Notes: generated by a model from the letters alone, not told the origin. DNA of 64,000 nucleotides from Planococcus citreus (GCF_003664125.1 NZ_RCCP01000001.1:1550001-1614000); one strand, 5' to 3'. Counted from the stretch's first letter, positions 18,435-27,822 are shown. Translations and numbers: made by a program.

Positions 18435-19451
18435 CTATACATATAGCGGATCTTTCGGCGCATCAGCCGGCTGTTTTTCGACAAGTGGATAAAAACAGGC
18501 GACTTCTTGGCCCGAGAGCCCTCTCGGTTCGAGTGCCGGCACTTCATTTTTGCAGCGTTCGGTGGCCATGGGACATCTTGTGTGGAATACGCAGCCGCTT
18601 GGCGGGTTCGCCGGCGACGGCAGCTCGCCTTTCAAGACGATGCGTTCCCGGCCGCGCTCGAGCAACGGGTCGGGAACCGGCACTGCCGACAGCAAGGATT
18701 GCGTATACGGATGCTGGACTTTTGTATAGAACGCGCCTTTTTCCGATTTCTCCATCACTTTTCCTAGATACATGACAGCCACACGGTCGGCCAAATGATT
18801 GATGACGGATAAATCATGCGCGATGAAAACATAGGTCAAGCCCAATTGCTTCTGCAGATCCTGAAGCAAATTGATGACTTGCGCCTGCACCGAAACATCG
18901 AGTGCACTGACCGGCTCATCGCAGATTAGCAGTTCCGGCTCCAGGGCAAGGGCGCGGGCAATGCCGACACGTTGCCGCTGGCCGCCAGAAAACTCATGCG
19001 GCAGTTTATCGTAATGCGTGTCCGGGTTCAATCCGACGAGTTCAAGCAATTCCTTGACCCTCGATTCCAGCCGCTCGGTCTTTTTATAGGCTTTCAACGG
19101 CGCCGCTATGCTATCCCCGATCTTCATGCGCGGATTCAAACTGGTGTAGGGATCCTGGAAAATCATCTGGACATTGCGCCGCATATCATGAAGTTCTTTG
19201 GCGCTCGCATCTGCGTAATCTTTTCCATGGAATAGGATTTCACCCGCTGTCGGTTGCTGCAGGCCGACAATGCTTCTCGCGAGTGTGCTTTTTCCGCAGC
19301 CCGATTCGCCGACGATGCCGAGTGTCTCGCCTTTTTGGACTTGGAGGTCGATGCCGTTCAGCGCTTTGACGTAGCTTTTCTCGCGCTGCAACAAGCCTTT
19401 TTTGACGGGGAAATGGACATGCAGCCCTTTGATATCCAATAATGCGCTCAT
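18435..19451 (-). CDS. Oligopeptide-type ABC transporter ATP-binding protein (OppF-like)
   Basis: One of two ATPase subunits of a peptide-type importer, 338 residues. Walker A is GESGCGKST, the Q-loop MIFQDPYTSLNPRM, the signature FSGGQRQRVGIARAL and Walker B LLICDEPVSALD. The C-terminal oligopeptide-transporter extension holds a cysteine-rich segment CVFHTRCPMATERC as in OppD/OppF. ATGA overlap with the preceding ATPase gene indicates translational coupling. It is the last gene of the SAM-riboswitch operon 18435-23941. Confidence 0.9.
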   Translation of the reverse strand: MSALLDIKGLHVHFPVKKGLLQREKSYVKALNGIDLQVQKGETLGIVGESGCGKSTLARSIVGLQQPTAGEILFHGKDYADASAKELHDMRRNVQMIFQDPYTSLNPRMKIGDSIAAPLKAYKKTERLESRVKELLELVGLNPDTHYDKLPHEFSGGQRQRVGIARALALEPELLICDEPVSALDVSVQAQVINLLQDLQKQLGLTYVFIAHDLSVINHLADRVAVMYLGKVMEKSEKGAFYTKVQHPYTQSLLSAVPVPDPLLERGRERIVLKGELPSPANPPSGCVFHTRCPMATERCKNEVPALEPRGLSGQEVACFYPLVEKQPADAPKDPLYV

Positions 19452-20455
19452 GTTGTCAGCACCCCTTCCAATTGCTTTTTCTGTTCTTCGAATTCATTGC
19501 TCGAAAGAATGCACGCTGCAGAATGATTGCTTTCGCGATGCTCCAACGGCGGATCAACTTGCCGGCATGCGTCCCGTGCAAACGGGCATCTCGGTTCGAA
19601 CGCGCATCCCGCCGGCCGGTCGATCAAACTCGGCGGCTGCCCATCGATCGGGATGAGCCGCTCTGGGCCGCCTTCACGAATGACCGGGACCGAACGCAAA
19701 AGCGACCACGTATACGGCATTGACGTTCTATAGAAGATATCTTCAGCACTTCCCGATTCGACGATTTTCCCGGCATACATGACCAGGATGCGGTCGGCCA
19801 AATGGGCCACGACGCCGAGGTCGTGAGTGATGACGAGAATGGCCGTGCCGTATTTTTCTTGGATGCCCTTCAGCAAATCCAAAACTTGCGCCTGTATCGT
19901 GACATCCAGCGCCGTCGTCGGCTCATCCGCAATCAATAGTTTCGGATTGGAAGCAAGCGCCATGGCGATCAAGACACGCTGGCGCATTCCACCCGAGAAT
20001 TGATGCGGGTAGCTGTTCATGCGCGCTTTGGCATCGGCAATGCCGACGTCTTCCAATAACTCAATCGCTTTTTCGCGTGCTTGCTGTTTCGGCCGTTTTT
20101 GATGCGCTTGTATGGCTTCGATCAATTGCTTGCCGATTCTGGAGACGGGATTCAAGCTCGACATCGGATCCTGAAAAATCATGGCGATGTCGTTGCCCCG
20201 CAGTTTTCTCAGTTCCGTTTTGCCCATTTCCAATACCGGCTGGCCTTCAAAATGAATCGTGCCTTGCGGATACAGTGCAGGCGGTTCCGGATTGAGCTTC
20301 ATCAAGGAATGAGCAAGCACGCTTTTGCCGCTCCCCGACTCCCCGACGATGCCGATGGTCTCCCCTTTCTGGATGGAAAAGGACACGCCGTCGACTGCTT
20401 TCACGAGGCCGCCCGGTGTATCAAGATGGACATGAAGATTTTCTACTTGCAACAT
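19448..20455 (-). CDS. Oligopeptide-type ABC transporter ATP-binding protein (OppD-like)
   Basis: Second ATPase of the importer, 335 residues, starting MLQVENLHVHLD after AAAGGGGG. Motifs: Walker A GESGSGKS, Q-loop MIFQDPMSSLNPVSRIG, signature FSGGMRQRVLIAMALA, Walker B LLIADEPTTALDVTIQAQ, and the C-terminal CAFEPRCPFARDACRQ segment, in OppD proteins bound to an iron-sulfur cluster. The gene lies 13 bases after the permease gene and overlaps the next ATPase gene. Confidence 0.9.
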   Translation of the reverse strand: MLQVENLHVHLDTPGGLVKAVDGVSFSIQKGETIGIVGESGSGKSVLAHSLMKLNPEPPALYPQGTIHFEGQPVLEMGKTELRKLRGNDIAMIFQDPMSSLNPVSRIGKQLIEAIQAHQKRPKQQAREKAIELLEDVGIADAKARMNSYPHQFSGGMRQRVLIAMALASNPKLLIADEPTTALDVTIQAQVLDLLKGIQEKYGTAILVITHDLGVVAHLADRILVMYAGKIVESGSAEDIFYRTSMPYTWSLLRSVPVIREGGPERLIPIDGQPPSLIDRPAGCAFEPRCPFARDACRQVDPPLEHRESNHSAACILSSNEFEEQKKQLEGVLTT

Positions 20456-20468
20456 TCGAGTGCCCCCT

Positions 20469-21299
20469 TTAGGCAAGTTTGGTTTTGCGCTTGCGTTTCG
20501 CTTGATGTGGATTAAAACTGTCCCTCAGCCCATCGCCGAGCAAATTCAACGCCAGAACAGTGATGACGATCGCAAGGCCTGGGAAAATGGAATACCAAGG
20601 CGCGATGGTCACGTAGATCTGTGCTTCCTGCAGCATATTGCCCCAGGTCGGCGTTGACGGGTTAACCCCCACGCCGAGAAAGCTGAGCGCCGCTTCCGCT
20701 AAAATCGCTTTCGCGAAAATGAAGGTGCTTTGGACAATGACCGGGGACAGAATATTCGGCAATACGTATTTGGCGATGATCACCGCATGGCTCGATCCGG
20801 TCGTCTGGGCCGCTTCGATATAGGATTGGTTTTTCACTTGCAGCGTCGCCGAACGGACGACTCTCGCCATGACCGGGAAAAACGCCAGCGTCAAAGCGAT
20901 GATGATATTGGTGATGCTGCCGCCAAGTGCCGCGACCAGCGCAAGCGCAAGGATGAGTGCTGGAAACGCCAGAAAGCCGTCAATGATTCTCATCAGCACG
21001 AAATCCACTTTGCGGAAATAGCCGGAGATCAAGCCGATCACTGTGCCGATGACCGTCGACAGCACCGCAACGATGACGCCGACAGACAAGGACACCCGGG
21101 CCGCGACGATGGTCCGCGAGAAAATGTCGCGGCCGAAATCATCCGTGCCGAACCAATGTGCCCCTGAAGGGCCGGTCAAGCGCTGTTCCGGGGAAATCGC
21201 GGCCGGAGAGAAAGGCAGCCAGGAACTTGCGGTGATGGCTGCAAGCGCGACGATCAATAGCATAGCCAGCGCCAGCAGATTCGTTTTCTTAGTAAACAT
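20469..21299 (-). CDS. Oligopeptide-type ABC transporter permease (OppC-like)
   Basis: Inner-membrane subunit with six hydrophobic segments in 276 residues. SPEQRLTGPSGAHWFGTDDFGRDIFSRTIVAARVSLSVGV is the classical DppC/OppC signature, and SYIEAAQTTGSSHAVIIAKYVLPN the EAA loop that contacts the ATPase. The start MFTKKTN follows AAGGAGA. It lies 23 bases after the OppB-like gene in the same operon. Confidence 0.92.
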   Translation of the reverse strand: MFTKKTNLLALAMLLIVALAAITASSWLPFSPAAISPEQRLTGPSGAHWFGTDDFGRDIFSRTIVAARVSLSVGVIVAVLSTVIGTVIGLISGYFRKVDFVLMRIIDGFLAFPALILALALVAALGGSITNIIIALTLAFFPVMARVVRSATLQVKNQSYIEAAQTTGSSHAVIIAKYVLPNILSPVIVQSTFIFAKAILAEAALSFLGVGVNPSTPTWGNMLQEAQIYVTIAPWYSIFPGLAIVITVLALNLLGDGLRDSFNPHQAKRKRKTKLA

Positions 21300-21322
21300 C
21301 GGTTTCGTCTCCTTCCAAATGT

Positions 21323-22267
21323 TCAATCATAGCGGATGCGTGGATCGAGGAATGTGTACAGCAGATCCACCAATAGATTGACGAACACATAAATGCCGGC
21401 AATGAACAGCACAATTCCCTGGACGACTGGGTAATCGCGCCGGTGGATGGAATCGACCAAGAGCTGGCCGATGCCCGGAATCGTGAACAAAGTCTCGATG
21501 ATGACCGTGCCGCCAAGCAAGCCGGCCACTGTAGCGCCGAGCACCGTCGTCGTCGGGATCAAGGCATTGACGAAGACATGGCGCATCAATACTTCACGTT
21601 CCTTTACGCCTTTCGCGCGCGCCGTTTTGATGTAATCCTGATTGACCGAATCGAGCATGCTGTCGCGCAGCATCCGTGCGATGATGCCCACTTCAACAAT
21701 CGCCAGCACAAACGATGGCAAGAGGATATGGTGAAGCCATGCATCCGCCCCTTCCGCAAACGGCACATAGCCGGCTACTGGAAAGATCGGCAGCGCGACG
21801 CCGAAACCAAGCACCAATAGCGTCGCGAGCCAGAATTCCGGGACCGATACGCCGAACAAGGAAACCGATGTGAAGATCGGATCCAAGACGGTTTTGCGCA
21901 GCGCGACGATGAGGATCGCCACCGGAATGGCAATGGCGAGCAAAATCACCGTCGACAGCGCCATCAGGCTGAAGGTCGGCCCGAAGTTCTCAGCGATCAG
22001 CGAGGTCACCGATTGCGAAGAGTAAACGGAAGTTCCGAGATCCCCCGTGATGACTTGTGAAAACCAATTAAAGAATTGGACATACAGCGCTTGGTCCAAG
22101 CCCAGTTCACGCTCCAAATCAGCAATCGCTTCCGGTGAACTGTCCTCCCCTAAAATGAGGAACGCCGGGTTGCCGGGCGTCAGATGCACGATCATAAAGA
22201 CGATGACACTGACGACCAGCATGACGGGAATCACCGACAACAGCCGGCGAATCGTGTAGTTCAGCAT
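21323..22267 (-). CDS. Oligopeptide-type ABC transporter permease (OppB-like)
   Basis: Permease partner, 314 residues with six membrane segments, MLNYTIRRLLSVIPVMLVVSVIVFMIVHLTPGNPA being the usual OppB/DppB start. The EAA loop is QDYIKTARAKGVKEREVLMRHVFVNALIPT. GGGGGAACAAGC precedes the ATG. Cotranscribed with the binding protein gene 93 bases upstream. Confidence 0.92.
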   Translation of the reverse strand: MLNYTIRRLLSVIPVMLVVSVIVFMIVHLTPGNPAFLILGEDSSPEAIADLERELGLDQALYVQFFNWFSQVITGDLGTSVYSSQSVTSLIAENFGPTFSLMALSTVILLAIAIPVAILIVALRKTVLDPIFTSVSLFGVSVPEFWLATLLVLGFGVALPIFPVAGYVPFAEGADAWLHHILLPSFVLAIVEVGIIARMLRDSMLDSVNQDYIKTARAKGVKEREVLMRHVFVNALIPTTTVLGATVAGLLGGTVIIETLFTIPGIGQLLVDSIHRRDYPVVQGIVLFIAGIYVFVNLLVDLLYTFLDPRIRYD

Positions 22268-22360
22268 TGCTTGTTCCCCCTTCTCCATAAAAGGAAGAAA
22301 ATCGCCAGCATCGTTCCTGACGATTTTCTTCTCTTAGTTATCCTGTTTGATGGCTCGTCG

Positions 22361-23941
22361 TTAATTGGTTTTATACGTATTCCAGAAGCGCGGGCCGTAC
22401 CATTCGCTATAGTCGTGGATATCGGTTGTGCGCGCATTCAAATTCGAGATGTTCGTCACTTTTTCAAACGGCAATTCTTCATACAGCGTTTCGTTCAAGC
22501 AGGCGAGGATCTGCTGTCGCTCTTCCTCGGTTTCCGCTTGTGCCCACTGGGCGATTTGCTCCTGCCATTTCTCGCTGTTGTACCAGCCGCTGCTGTTCGA
22601 ATCCTGGCTCAACATGCCTGCCTGGTTCGGCGAGAAGAACGGGGACCATCCGACGACAACGAGATCCCAATTGGATGCCTCTCCCCATTTCTCAAGGTAT
22701 GTTGCCCATTCATAGGATTCCAGCTCGACCGCAAAGCCGGCTGCTTCAAGCTGCTGTTCAGCGATCTCGGCAATTTTCTTATAGTCGTTGGAATCGCTCG
22801 AGAAGATAATTTTGATCGGCTCGCCGTCGTAGCTGCTTTCTTCCAATAAGCGTTTCGCTTCATCCACATCATAGGACAGGAAGCCGTCTGTGTTTTCTTC
22901 CGAATACAGGGCGGTTTGGTTCGGCGTGAACAAAGCGCCGTCCAATTCGTAAAATTCCTCGTTGCCGTATGTTGCTTTGGCAATCGCTTCTTTATCGAGT
23001 GCAGCGTTCAATGCCTGGCGCACTTGCAAGTCATCGAACGGCGCTTCCGATTTATCCGGCGTCAAGACCGTATAGCCGTTCGTGGCGGTGCCTGCTTCGA
23101 TATTCGGCGTGCTTTCGATCACTTCATACAAATCGAGCGGAACTTCATCGCCGAAATCGTAAAGTCCGGTTTTCAAGCCATTGACGACCACTTGAGGGTC
23201 TTTGACGATCTTGAAATGGACCGAATCCACATACGCTTTTTTCTCTCCCGTCAAACCGCTTGTCTCATCGGTTCTGGATGCATAGTCGTCGTATTTGGCC
23301 AAGACGATTTCATCGCCGCGCTTCCACGAATCAAACTGGAAAGGCCCGGTGCCGATATACTGGTCATGGTCGAGCGGCTTTTCGCCGGCCGCTTCAGCGA
23401 TTGCTTTCGGCAAGACGACGGCAGCCGATTTCGGGGCAGCCAGGTCAGAAAGCAAAGAACTGTATGCTTTGTTCAATTGAATGGTTAACTGCAAACCATC
23501 TGCTTCTACGGATTCCACGTGGTCGTTGGTGATCTTGCCGACAGATGACACTTTCAGCCAACGTTCGATGGACGCTTTGGCATCTTCTGCCGTCACTGGT
23601 TCCCCGTTATGGAAAGTTACGCCTTCACGCAAAGTAATCGTGTAGGTTTTTCCGTCTTCGCTCACTTCATAATCTTCCGCGAGCAGCGGTGCCGCTTCAA
23701 AATCCTGGTTCAAGGCAAACAAGCCTTCATAAATATGCCAGCCAATTTTGCGTGCGGCACTTTCCCCCGTATACATCCAATCGAGCGTGTTCGGATCTGC
23801 GCCGATCGCCACATTCAATTCTCCGCCTTCTACAGGTTCTGAAGCTGCGCTTGAATCTGATGGGCTTGCTTCACTGCCGGAACAACCGGCCAATCCGATA
23901 AGTGCAATTAACGTAATAACTAAAAAGATGATATTCTTCAC
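22361..23941 (-). CDS. Oligopeptide-type ABC transporter substrate-binding lipoprotein
   Basis: First gene of the operon: a 526-residue SBP_bac_5 lipoprotein starting at GTG, with AAGGAGGA upstream and lipobox LAGC (Cys20). Mature sequence GGELNVAIGADPNTLDWMYTGES and KTYTITLREGVTFHNGEPVTAEDAKASIERWL are typical of dipeptide/oligopeptide binders. A SAM riboswitch upstream means synthesis should rise when SAM is scarce. The ligand is therefore more likely a methionine-containing peptide or other sulfur source (glutathione binders belong to the same family) than a general peptide. Confidence 0.9.
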   Translation of the reverse strand: MKNIIFLVITLIALIGLAGCSGSEASPSDSSAASEPVEGGELNVAIGADPNTLDWMYTGESAARKIGWHIYEGLFALNQDFEAAPLLAEDYEVSEDGKTYTITLREGVTFHNGEPVTAEDAKASIERWLKVSSVGKITNDHVESVEADGLQLTIQLNKAYSSLLSDLAAPKSAAVVLPKAIAEAAGEKPLDHDQYIGTGPFQFDSWKRGDEIVLAKYDDYASRTDETSGLTGEKKAYVDSVHFKIVKDPQVVVNGLKTGLYDFGDEVPLDLYEVIESTPNIEAGTATNGYTVLTPDKSEAPFDDLQVRQALNAALDKEAIAKATYGNEEFYELDGALFTPNQTALYSEENTDGFLSYDVDEAKRLLEESSYDGEPIKIIFSSDSNDYKKIAEIAEQQLEAAGFAVELESYEWATYLEKWGEASNWDLVVVGWSPFFSPNQAGMLSQDSNSSGWYNSEKWQEQIAQWAQAETEEERQQILACLNETLYEELPFEKVTNISNLNARTTDIHDYSEWYGPRFWNTYKTN

Positions 23942-24163
23942 GATGTTCCTCCTTATGATTAAAAAAATAATGATGCCTCGAGTATGTATGCAACTGCTTA
24001 AAAGCCTATCCAAGTTCCCAGATTTTCAATGAAGCGTCGAAGTGTTGATGCGCCAATCTGCCGCTCAAGCTCCGACGGTATTTCGAAAACCATTTGTCCA
24101 TTGAAGGCACCTCCTTCGTCAAAAATAATTTATCTTACCTGTTTACTTGGTTTTAACGTAATA

Positions 24164-24322
24164 AAAAAACCCCTTCTTCTTTCCGACAAGAAGAGGAGTG
24201 GTTTCATACGTTCGATCGCCTCTCTTATCTCTGTACGCGCGGTACAAGGAATTAGCACAGTGCCGCATTGCGGTCTGCTGCTTTGACGTCTCAGGGCCAG
24301 TCCCTCAGTCAATCTCGATAAG
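24164..24322 (-). ncRNA. SAM (S-box) riboswitch of the oligopeptide-type ABC operon
   Basis: On the minus strand the P1 strand CTTATCGAGA (from 24322) leads into GACTGAGGGACTGGCCC and, further on, GTGCTAATTCC, all hallmarks of the S-box aptamer. The other P1 strand is near 24224-24231. A terminator follows: CCACTCCTCTTCTT pairs with AGAAGAAGGGG, then seven T (24164-24205). SAM binding should favour termination, so the operon at 18435-23941 is on when SAM is low. Confidence 0.92.
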
Positions 24323-24342
24323 ATGATTAAATTGTAAAGTTC

Positions 24343-24371
24343 ATGTTACGGCCCATGATCCGGCTTGTCAA
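24343..24371 (-). promoter_or_regulatory. SigA-type promoter of the first SAM-riboswitch operon
   Basis: On the minus strand, TTGACA (24371-24366), 17-base spacer, TAACAT (24348-24343). The predicted start point is a few bases before the aptamer P1 stem. Confidence 0.65.
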
Positions 24372-24424
24372 CATTATTTTGAAGAAATTGAATTTATTTA
24401 CATGAAGCTGAAATTCGATTTGGT

Positions 24425-25192
24425 TTACGCTTGCCCGCCAGCCGGCAAGACATGCGCCTGTTCGATCCATTCAATGGATTTGGCGACGATGAAATCCAAT
24501 TCATGGTCCATGGAAGCAATGTGATAGGAATTATGGAGTTCGTGCTTGAACGCGTGTTGCGAACCGACCTTGCCGAGAATATAATCGGTGTTGGCTGGCG
24601 GTACGACATGATCTTCAAGCGACTGGAAACACACGACCGGACAGCGGACTTCGCCGAGCTTTGCGCGGACAGCATCCATATAGCCGAGCAATTGCTGATA
24701 CGCTTTGACCGGCGCTTGCCCGTAAGTGATTTCCACCGCATCCGCTTTTTTAATGTCGGGCGCATCTTCTGTGACATAAGCATGGGCCGGGCGGCTGCGG
24801 TAAGTTTCAAACTGCGGGATGTCGATCGCCGGATTAATCAACGCGATGCCCTGGATTTCAGAATGGCGGCTGGCCAGATCCAAGCTCAAGGTGCCGCCCA
24901 TCGATTGCCCGAGGACAAAGACCGATGTGCACGATTTTCTGAGTTCGATATAGGCATGCTCGACACTCCGGAACCAGTCGTCATAAGAGAATTGTTGCAG
25001 GTCCTTGAAATGGGTGCCGTGACCCGGCAGCCGCGGACAGGAAACCGTATAGCCTTGTTTGCCGAGCGCTTCGCCTAATTCCCTGACGCTTTGCGGCGTA
25101 CCGAGAAACCCGTGGCACAATAGAATGCCGGTGCTTCCGCCTTTCAGAAAGAAGGCTTCCGCTCCTTGGATGACAGGATATTGTTCGTTCAT
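24425..25192 (-). CDS. Alpha/beta hydrolase, carboxylesterase Est30-like
   Basis: A cytoplasmic esterase-type hydrolase of 255 residues. The oxyanion region is LLCHGFLGTP, the nucleophile motif GQSMGG, the acid probably in SLEDHVVPP, and the histidine in NSYHIASMD. The layout matches small Geobacillus/Bacillus carboxylesterases active on short acyl esters; monoacylglycerol lipase is an alternative. GGAGGG precedes the ATG. It has its own promoter with a palindromic operator and lies between the two SAM-riboswitch operons, but no SAM aptamer precedes it. Confidence 0.85.
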   Translation of the reverse strand: MNEQYPVIQGAEAFFLKGGSTGILLCHGFLGTPQSVRELGEALGKQGYTVSCPRLPGHGTHFKDLQQFSYDDWFRSVEHAYIELRKSCTSVFVLGQSMGGTLSLDLASRHSEIQGIALINPAIDIPQFETYRSRPAHAYVTEDAPDIKKADAVEITYGQAPVKAYQQLLGYMDAVRAKLGEVRCPVVCFQSLEDHVVPPANTDYILGKVGSQHAFKHELHNSYHIASMDHELDFIVAKSIEWIEQAHVLPAGGQA

Positions 25193-25275
25193 GCAATCCC
25201 TCCTTCAGCTGTTTAAAAATCAGGAGGCCCACTAACTGCCTCTAATGTGAAGTAATGCGAAAAAAGCTTATTCAC

Positions 25276-25315
25276 ATTAGACTATATTTAAAACCTACTT
25301 GTCAACTAGGTTTTA
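25276..25315 (-). promoter_or_regulatory. Promoter and 27-bp palindromic operator of the esterase gene
   Basis: On the minus strand, TTGACA (25305-25300), 18-base spacer, TCTAAT (25281-25276). The -35 element sits at the centre of a 27-bp inverted repeat (25289-25315): TAAAACCTA / TAGGTTTTA arms and a central TTGTCAA, with one mismatched pair. The position predicts steric repression, and the symmetry suggests a dimeric repressor such as a TetR-family protein. No regulator gene adjoins it. Confidence 0.6.
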
Positions 25316-25348
25316 TAAAATGAACGATCACCCGCATCAAGAGCTGCC

Positions 25349-26302
25349 TTAAACTTCCGAAGCCTTCCCTTGGCGCGCCCAGGAAGCGATCGCTGCAATA
25401 TCATCGGGAGTCGTGCTGCAACAGCCGCCGATGATATCTGCTCCTGCTTTATGCCAGGCTTTCGAATTGGCGGAAAACGCACCAGCCGACGGTTCTTCGC
25501 TCCAGGTTTTGCTTCCCGGGTCGTAAGTGGCGCCGGAATTCGGATAGACGATGACCGGTTTGGAAGACGCGCTTTTCACTTCCTGAATCAAGGATTCGAT
25601 AAACTGCGGAGCTGTGCAATTAATGCCGATTGCCGCCACTTGCGGTTGCTGCTCGAGCCATTTTGCACAATCCGCGATCCGCTCCCCGTCGCTGATATGG
25701 AACTCATCTTTCGCACTGAATGTGAACCAGGCAGACACTTGCGGGAATTCTTCCAGCACGCTCACAATCGCTTTCGCTTCCGCAAGGCACGGCAAAGTTT
25801 CGCACGCCAAAATATCCGCTCCTGCTTCCACCAGCACCCGGATGCGTTCTCTATGAAATGCGGCCAATTGCTCTTCGCCAATCGCATAGCCGCCGCGGTA
25901 TTCAGACCCGTCCGATAAAAACGCGCCGTACGGGCCGACTGATGCCGCCACTAAAGGCTTCGGCCTGTTCGAGCGATCCGCTGCAGCGCCCCAAAACTCG
26001 TCGCGCGCTTGTGTTGCCAACTCGACAGACTTCGTGATCAATGCGATCGCTTGTGATTCTGTCAGCCCTCTCTCCTGATAGCCTTCAATGGTCGCCTGGT
26101 AACTGGCCGTAATGGCACAATCCGCCCCAGCCTGGAAATAATCCACATGCACTTTCTTGATTAACTCCGGATTTTCCATCAATATTTTCGCTGACCATAA
26201 AGAATCGTTTAAATTGCATCCATAGTTTTCAAGTTCTGTCGCCATAGCCCCGTCCACGATGAGGACCGGGAACTCGTTCAATATCTGTTCAATCGGGTTC
26301 AT
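25349..26302 (-). CDS. mmuM: Homocysteine S-methyltransferase
   Basis: MmuM transfers a methyl group from S-methylmethionine (or SAM) to homocysteine, giving methionine. The 317-residue TIM-barrel protein starts MNPIEQIL after GGAAGG. Zn-binding cysteines are visible: Cys229 in GINCTAPQ and Cys294/Cys295 in GGCCSTTP. VDGAMATELENYGCNLNDSLWSAK is typical of the YagD/MmuM subgroup. It is the last gene of the SAM-riboswitch operon that encodes an amino-acid ABC importer, which points to imported S-methylmethionine as methyl donor. Confidence 0.9.
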   Translation of the reverse strand: MNPIEQILNEFPVLIVDGAMATELENYGCNLNDSLWSAKILMENPELIKKVHVDYFQAGADCAITASYQATIEGYQERGLTESQAIALITKSVELATQARDEFWGAAADRSNRPKPLVAASVGPYGAFLSDGSEYRGGYAIGEEQLAAFHRERIRVLVEAGADILACETLPCLAEAKAIVSVLEEFPQVSAWFTFSAKDEFHISDGERIADCAKWLEQQPQVAAIGINCTAPQFIESLIQEVKSASSKPVIVYPNSGATYDPGSKTWSEEPSAGAFSANSKAWHKAGADIIGGCCSTTPDDIAAIASWARQGKASEV

Positions 26303-26344
26303 TCCAAACCATCCTTCCGCTCTCAGTCGTTTCACTTTATTCCC

Positions 26345-27082
26345 TCAGCCTTGGACGGCTTTCCCTAAAAATTGTCTCGTTCTTTCAACGGCGGGCTCGG
26401 TGAAAATTTGCTCAGCCGTGCCTTGCTCAATAATGACGCCGTCTTCCATAAAGATGACGCGGTCCGAAATTTCACGCGCAAAACTCAATTCATGGGTCAC
26501 GATGAACATCGTTTTTCCGGTGTCCGCGACGCGGCGGATGGTGGCCAATACTTCATCGACCAGTTCCGGGTCCAACGAAGAAGTCGGTTCGTCGAATAAC
26601 AGCACTTCCGGGTCCAAAGCCAGCGCACGGGCGATGCCGACACGCTGCTGCTGGCCTCCGGACAATTGCGCAGGGTAATGGCTCAATTTAGAAGACAAGC
26701 CGACCTGCTCGAGCATCTCGATGCCTTTCTTGTCAGCAGCGTCTTTTTTCATCCGCTTGACGCTCGTCAAACCGACGGAGACATTTTGCAGCACAGTCAG
26801 ATTCTTGAACAGGTTGTATTGCTGGAACACCATCCCCGTTGCAGTCCTGAGCGCGAAGATTTCCTTTTTCTTGGCGGTGGCCGCATCCACCCGCTTTCCG
26901 CCGATTTCCACGATGCCGCTTGTCGGATCTTCGAGAAAATTGATGCAGCGCAATAGCGTCGACTTCCCGGAACCGCTTGGCCCGAGGACCGCCACCACTT
27001 CGCCTTTTTCGACGGTTAAATCGATGCCTTTCAACACATGCTGGCGATCGTAATATTTATGCAGCTTCTCCAATTTAATCAT
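26345..27082 (-). CDS. Amino-acid ABC transporter ATP-binding protein
   Basis: A 245-residue polar-amino-acid-type ATPase (GlnQ/TcyC class). Walker A GPSGSGKST, Q-loop MVFQQYNLFKNLTVLQNV, signature LSGGQQQRVGIARAL, Walker B VLLFDEPTSSLDPE and His-loop IVTHELSFAREISD. It overlaps the permease gene by one base. The operon context (SAM riboswitch, mmuM) favours a sulfur amino acid such as S-methylmethionine, methionine or cystine. Confidence 0.92.
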   Translation of the reverse strand: MIKLEKLHKYYDRQHVLKGIDLTVEKGEVVAVLGPSGSGKSTLLRCINFLEDPTSGIVEIGGKRVDAATAKKKEIFALRTATGMVFQQYNLFKNLTVLQNVSVGLTSVKRMKKDAADKKGIEMLEQVGLSSKLSHYPAQLSGGQQQRVGIARALALDPEVLLFDEPTSSLDPELVDEVLATIRRVADTGKTMFIVTHELSFAREISDRVIFMEDGVIIEQGTAEQIFTEPAVERTRQFLGKAVQG

Positions 27083-27801
27083 CAGGCAATCCCTCTTTCA
27101 TATCTGCGTGCACGCTTCTCAATCTTCACCAATAAGCGCTCGACGGCAATGCATAAGATCCAATAGACGATCGAGACGGCGATATACACTTCAAAGAACG
27201 CCAAGCCGCGGGAGCCGAGGATTTTTGCCTGCCCCATGATATCGATGACGCCGATGATGAACACGAGCGAGGTGTCTTTGATGGTGCTGATGAACATATT
27301 GCCGAGGTTCGGAATCGCTACTGTCAAGGCCTGCGGGAAGACGATCTTCAGCATCATTTGCACAGGCGTCATGCCAATCGCTTTGGCGGCTTCGAACTGG
27401 CCGCGGTCGACCGATTCGATCGCAGAACGGATCGTCTCAGATAAATACGCGCCCAAATTGATGGAAAAGGCCATCAAGGCATAGAATTCCGGCGCGATGC
27501 TATTGACGTCCGCCGACTGAAGCCAGCCGTATTCGCTTTGAAGAAAATAAATGATTTTCGGAATCCCGTAAAACACTAGGTAAATCTGCACCAATAACGG
27601 CGTCCCCCGGATAAAGGAAATATAGATCGACGTGATGACGCTGAGCACGGGCACTTTATAGATTTTGATCAATGCCGCAGCCACGCCGATGACCAGACTC
27701 AAAAGCAGTGAGCCGACTGCTATGCCGATCGTAACCGGCAGCCTGGAAATAATGGCAGGAAAGCTCTCGATCAAGAAATTCAAGTCCAGTAAATTTTCCA
27801 T
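27082..27801 (-). CDS. Amino-acid ABC transporter permease
   Basis: A 239-residue HisM/TcyB-type permease with about five membrane segments. SFIRGTPLLVQIYLVFYGIPK is the typical family loop and ESVDRGQFEAAKAIGMTPVQMMLKIVFPQA the EAA motif facing the ATPase. The gene is between the binding protein (21 bases upstream) and the ATPase (one-base overlap). Confidence 0.92.
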   Translation of the reverse strand: MENLLDLNFLIESFPAIISRLPVTIGIAVGSLLLSLVIGVAAALIKIYKVPVLSVITSIYISFIRGTPLLVQIYLVFYGIPKIIYFLQSEYGWLQSADVNSIAPEFYALMAFSINLGAYLSETIRSAIESVDRGQFEAAKAIGMTPVQMMLKIVFPQALTVAIPNLGNMFISTIKDTSLVFIIGVIDIMGQAKILGSRGLAFFEVYIAVSIVYWILCIAVERLLVKIEKRARRYERGIA

Positions 27802-27822
27802 TGTCTCTGTCCTTCCGCTAGC

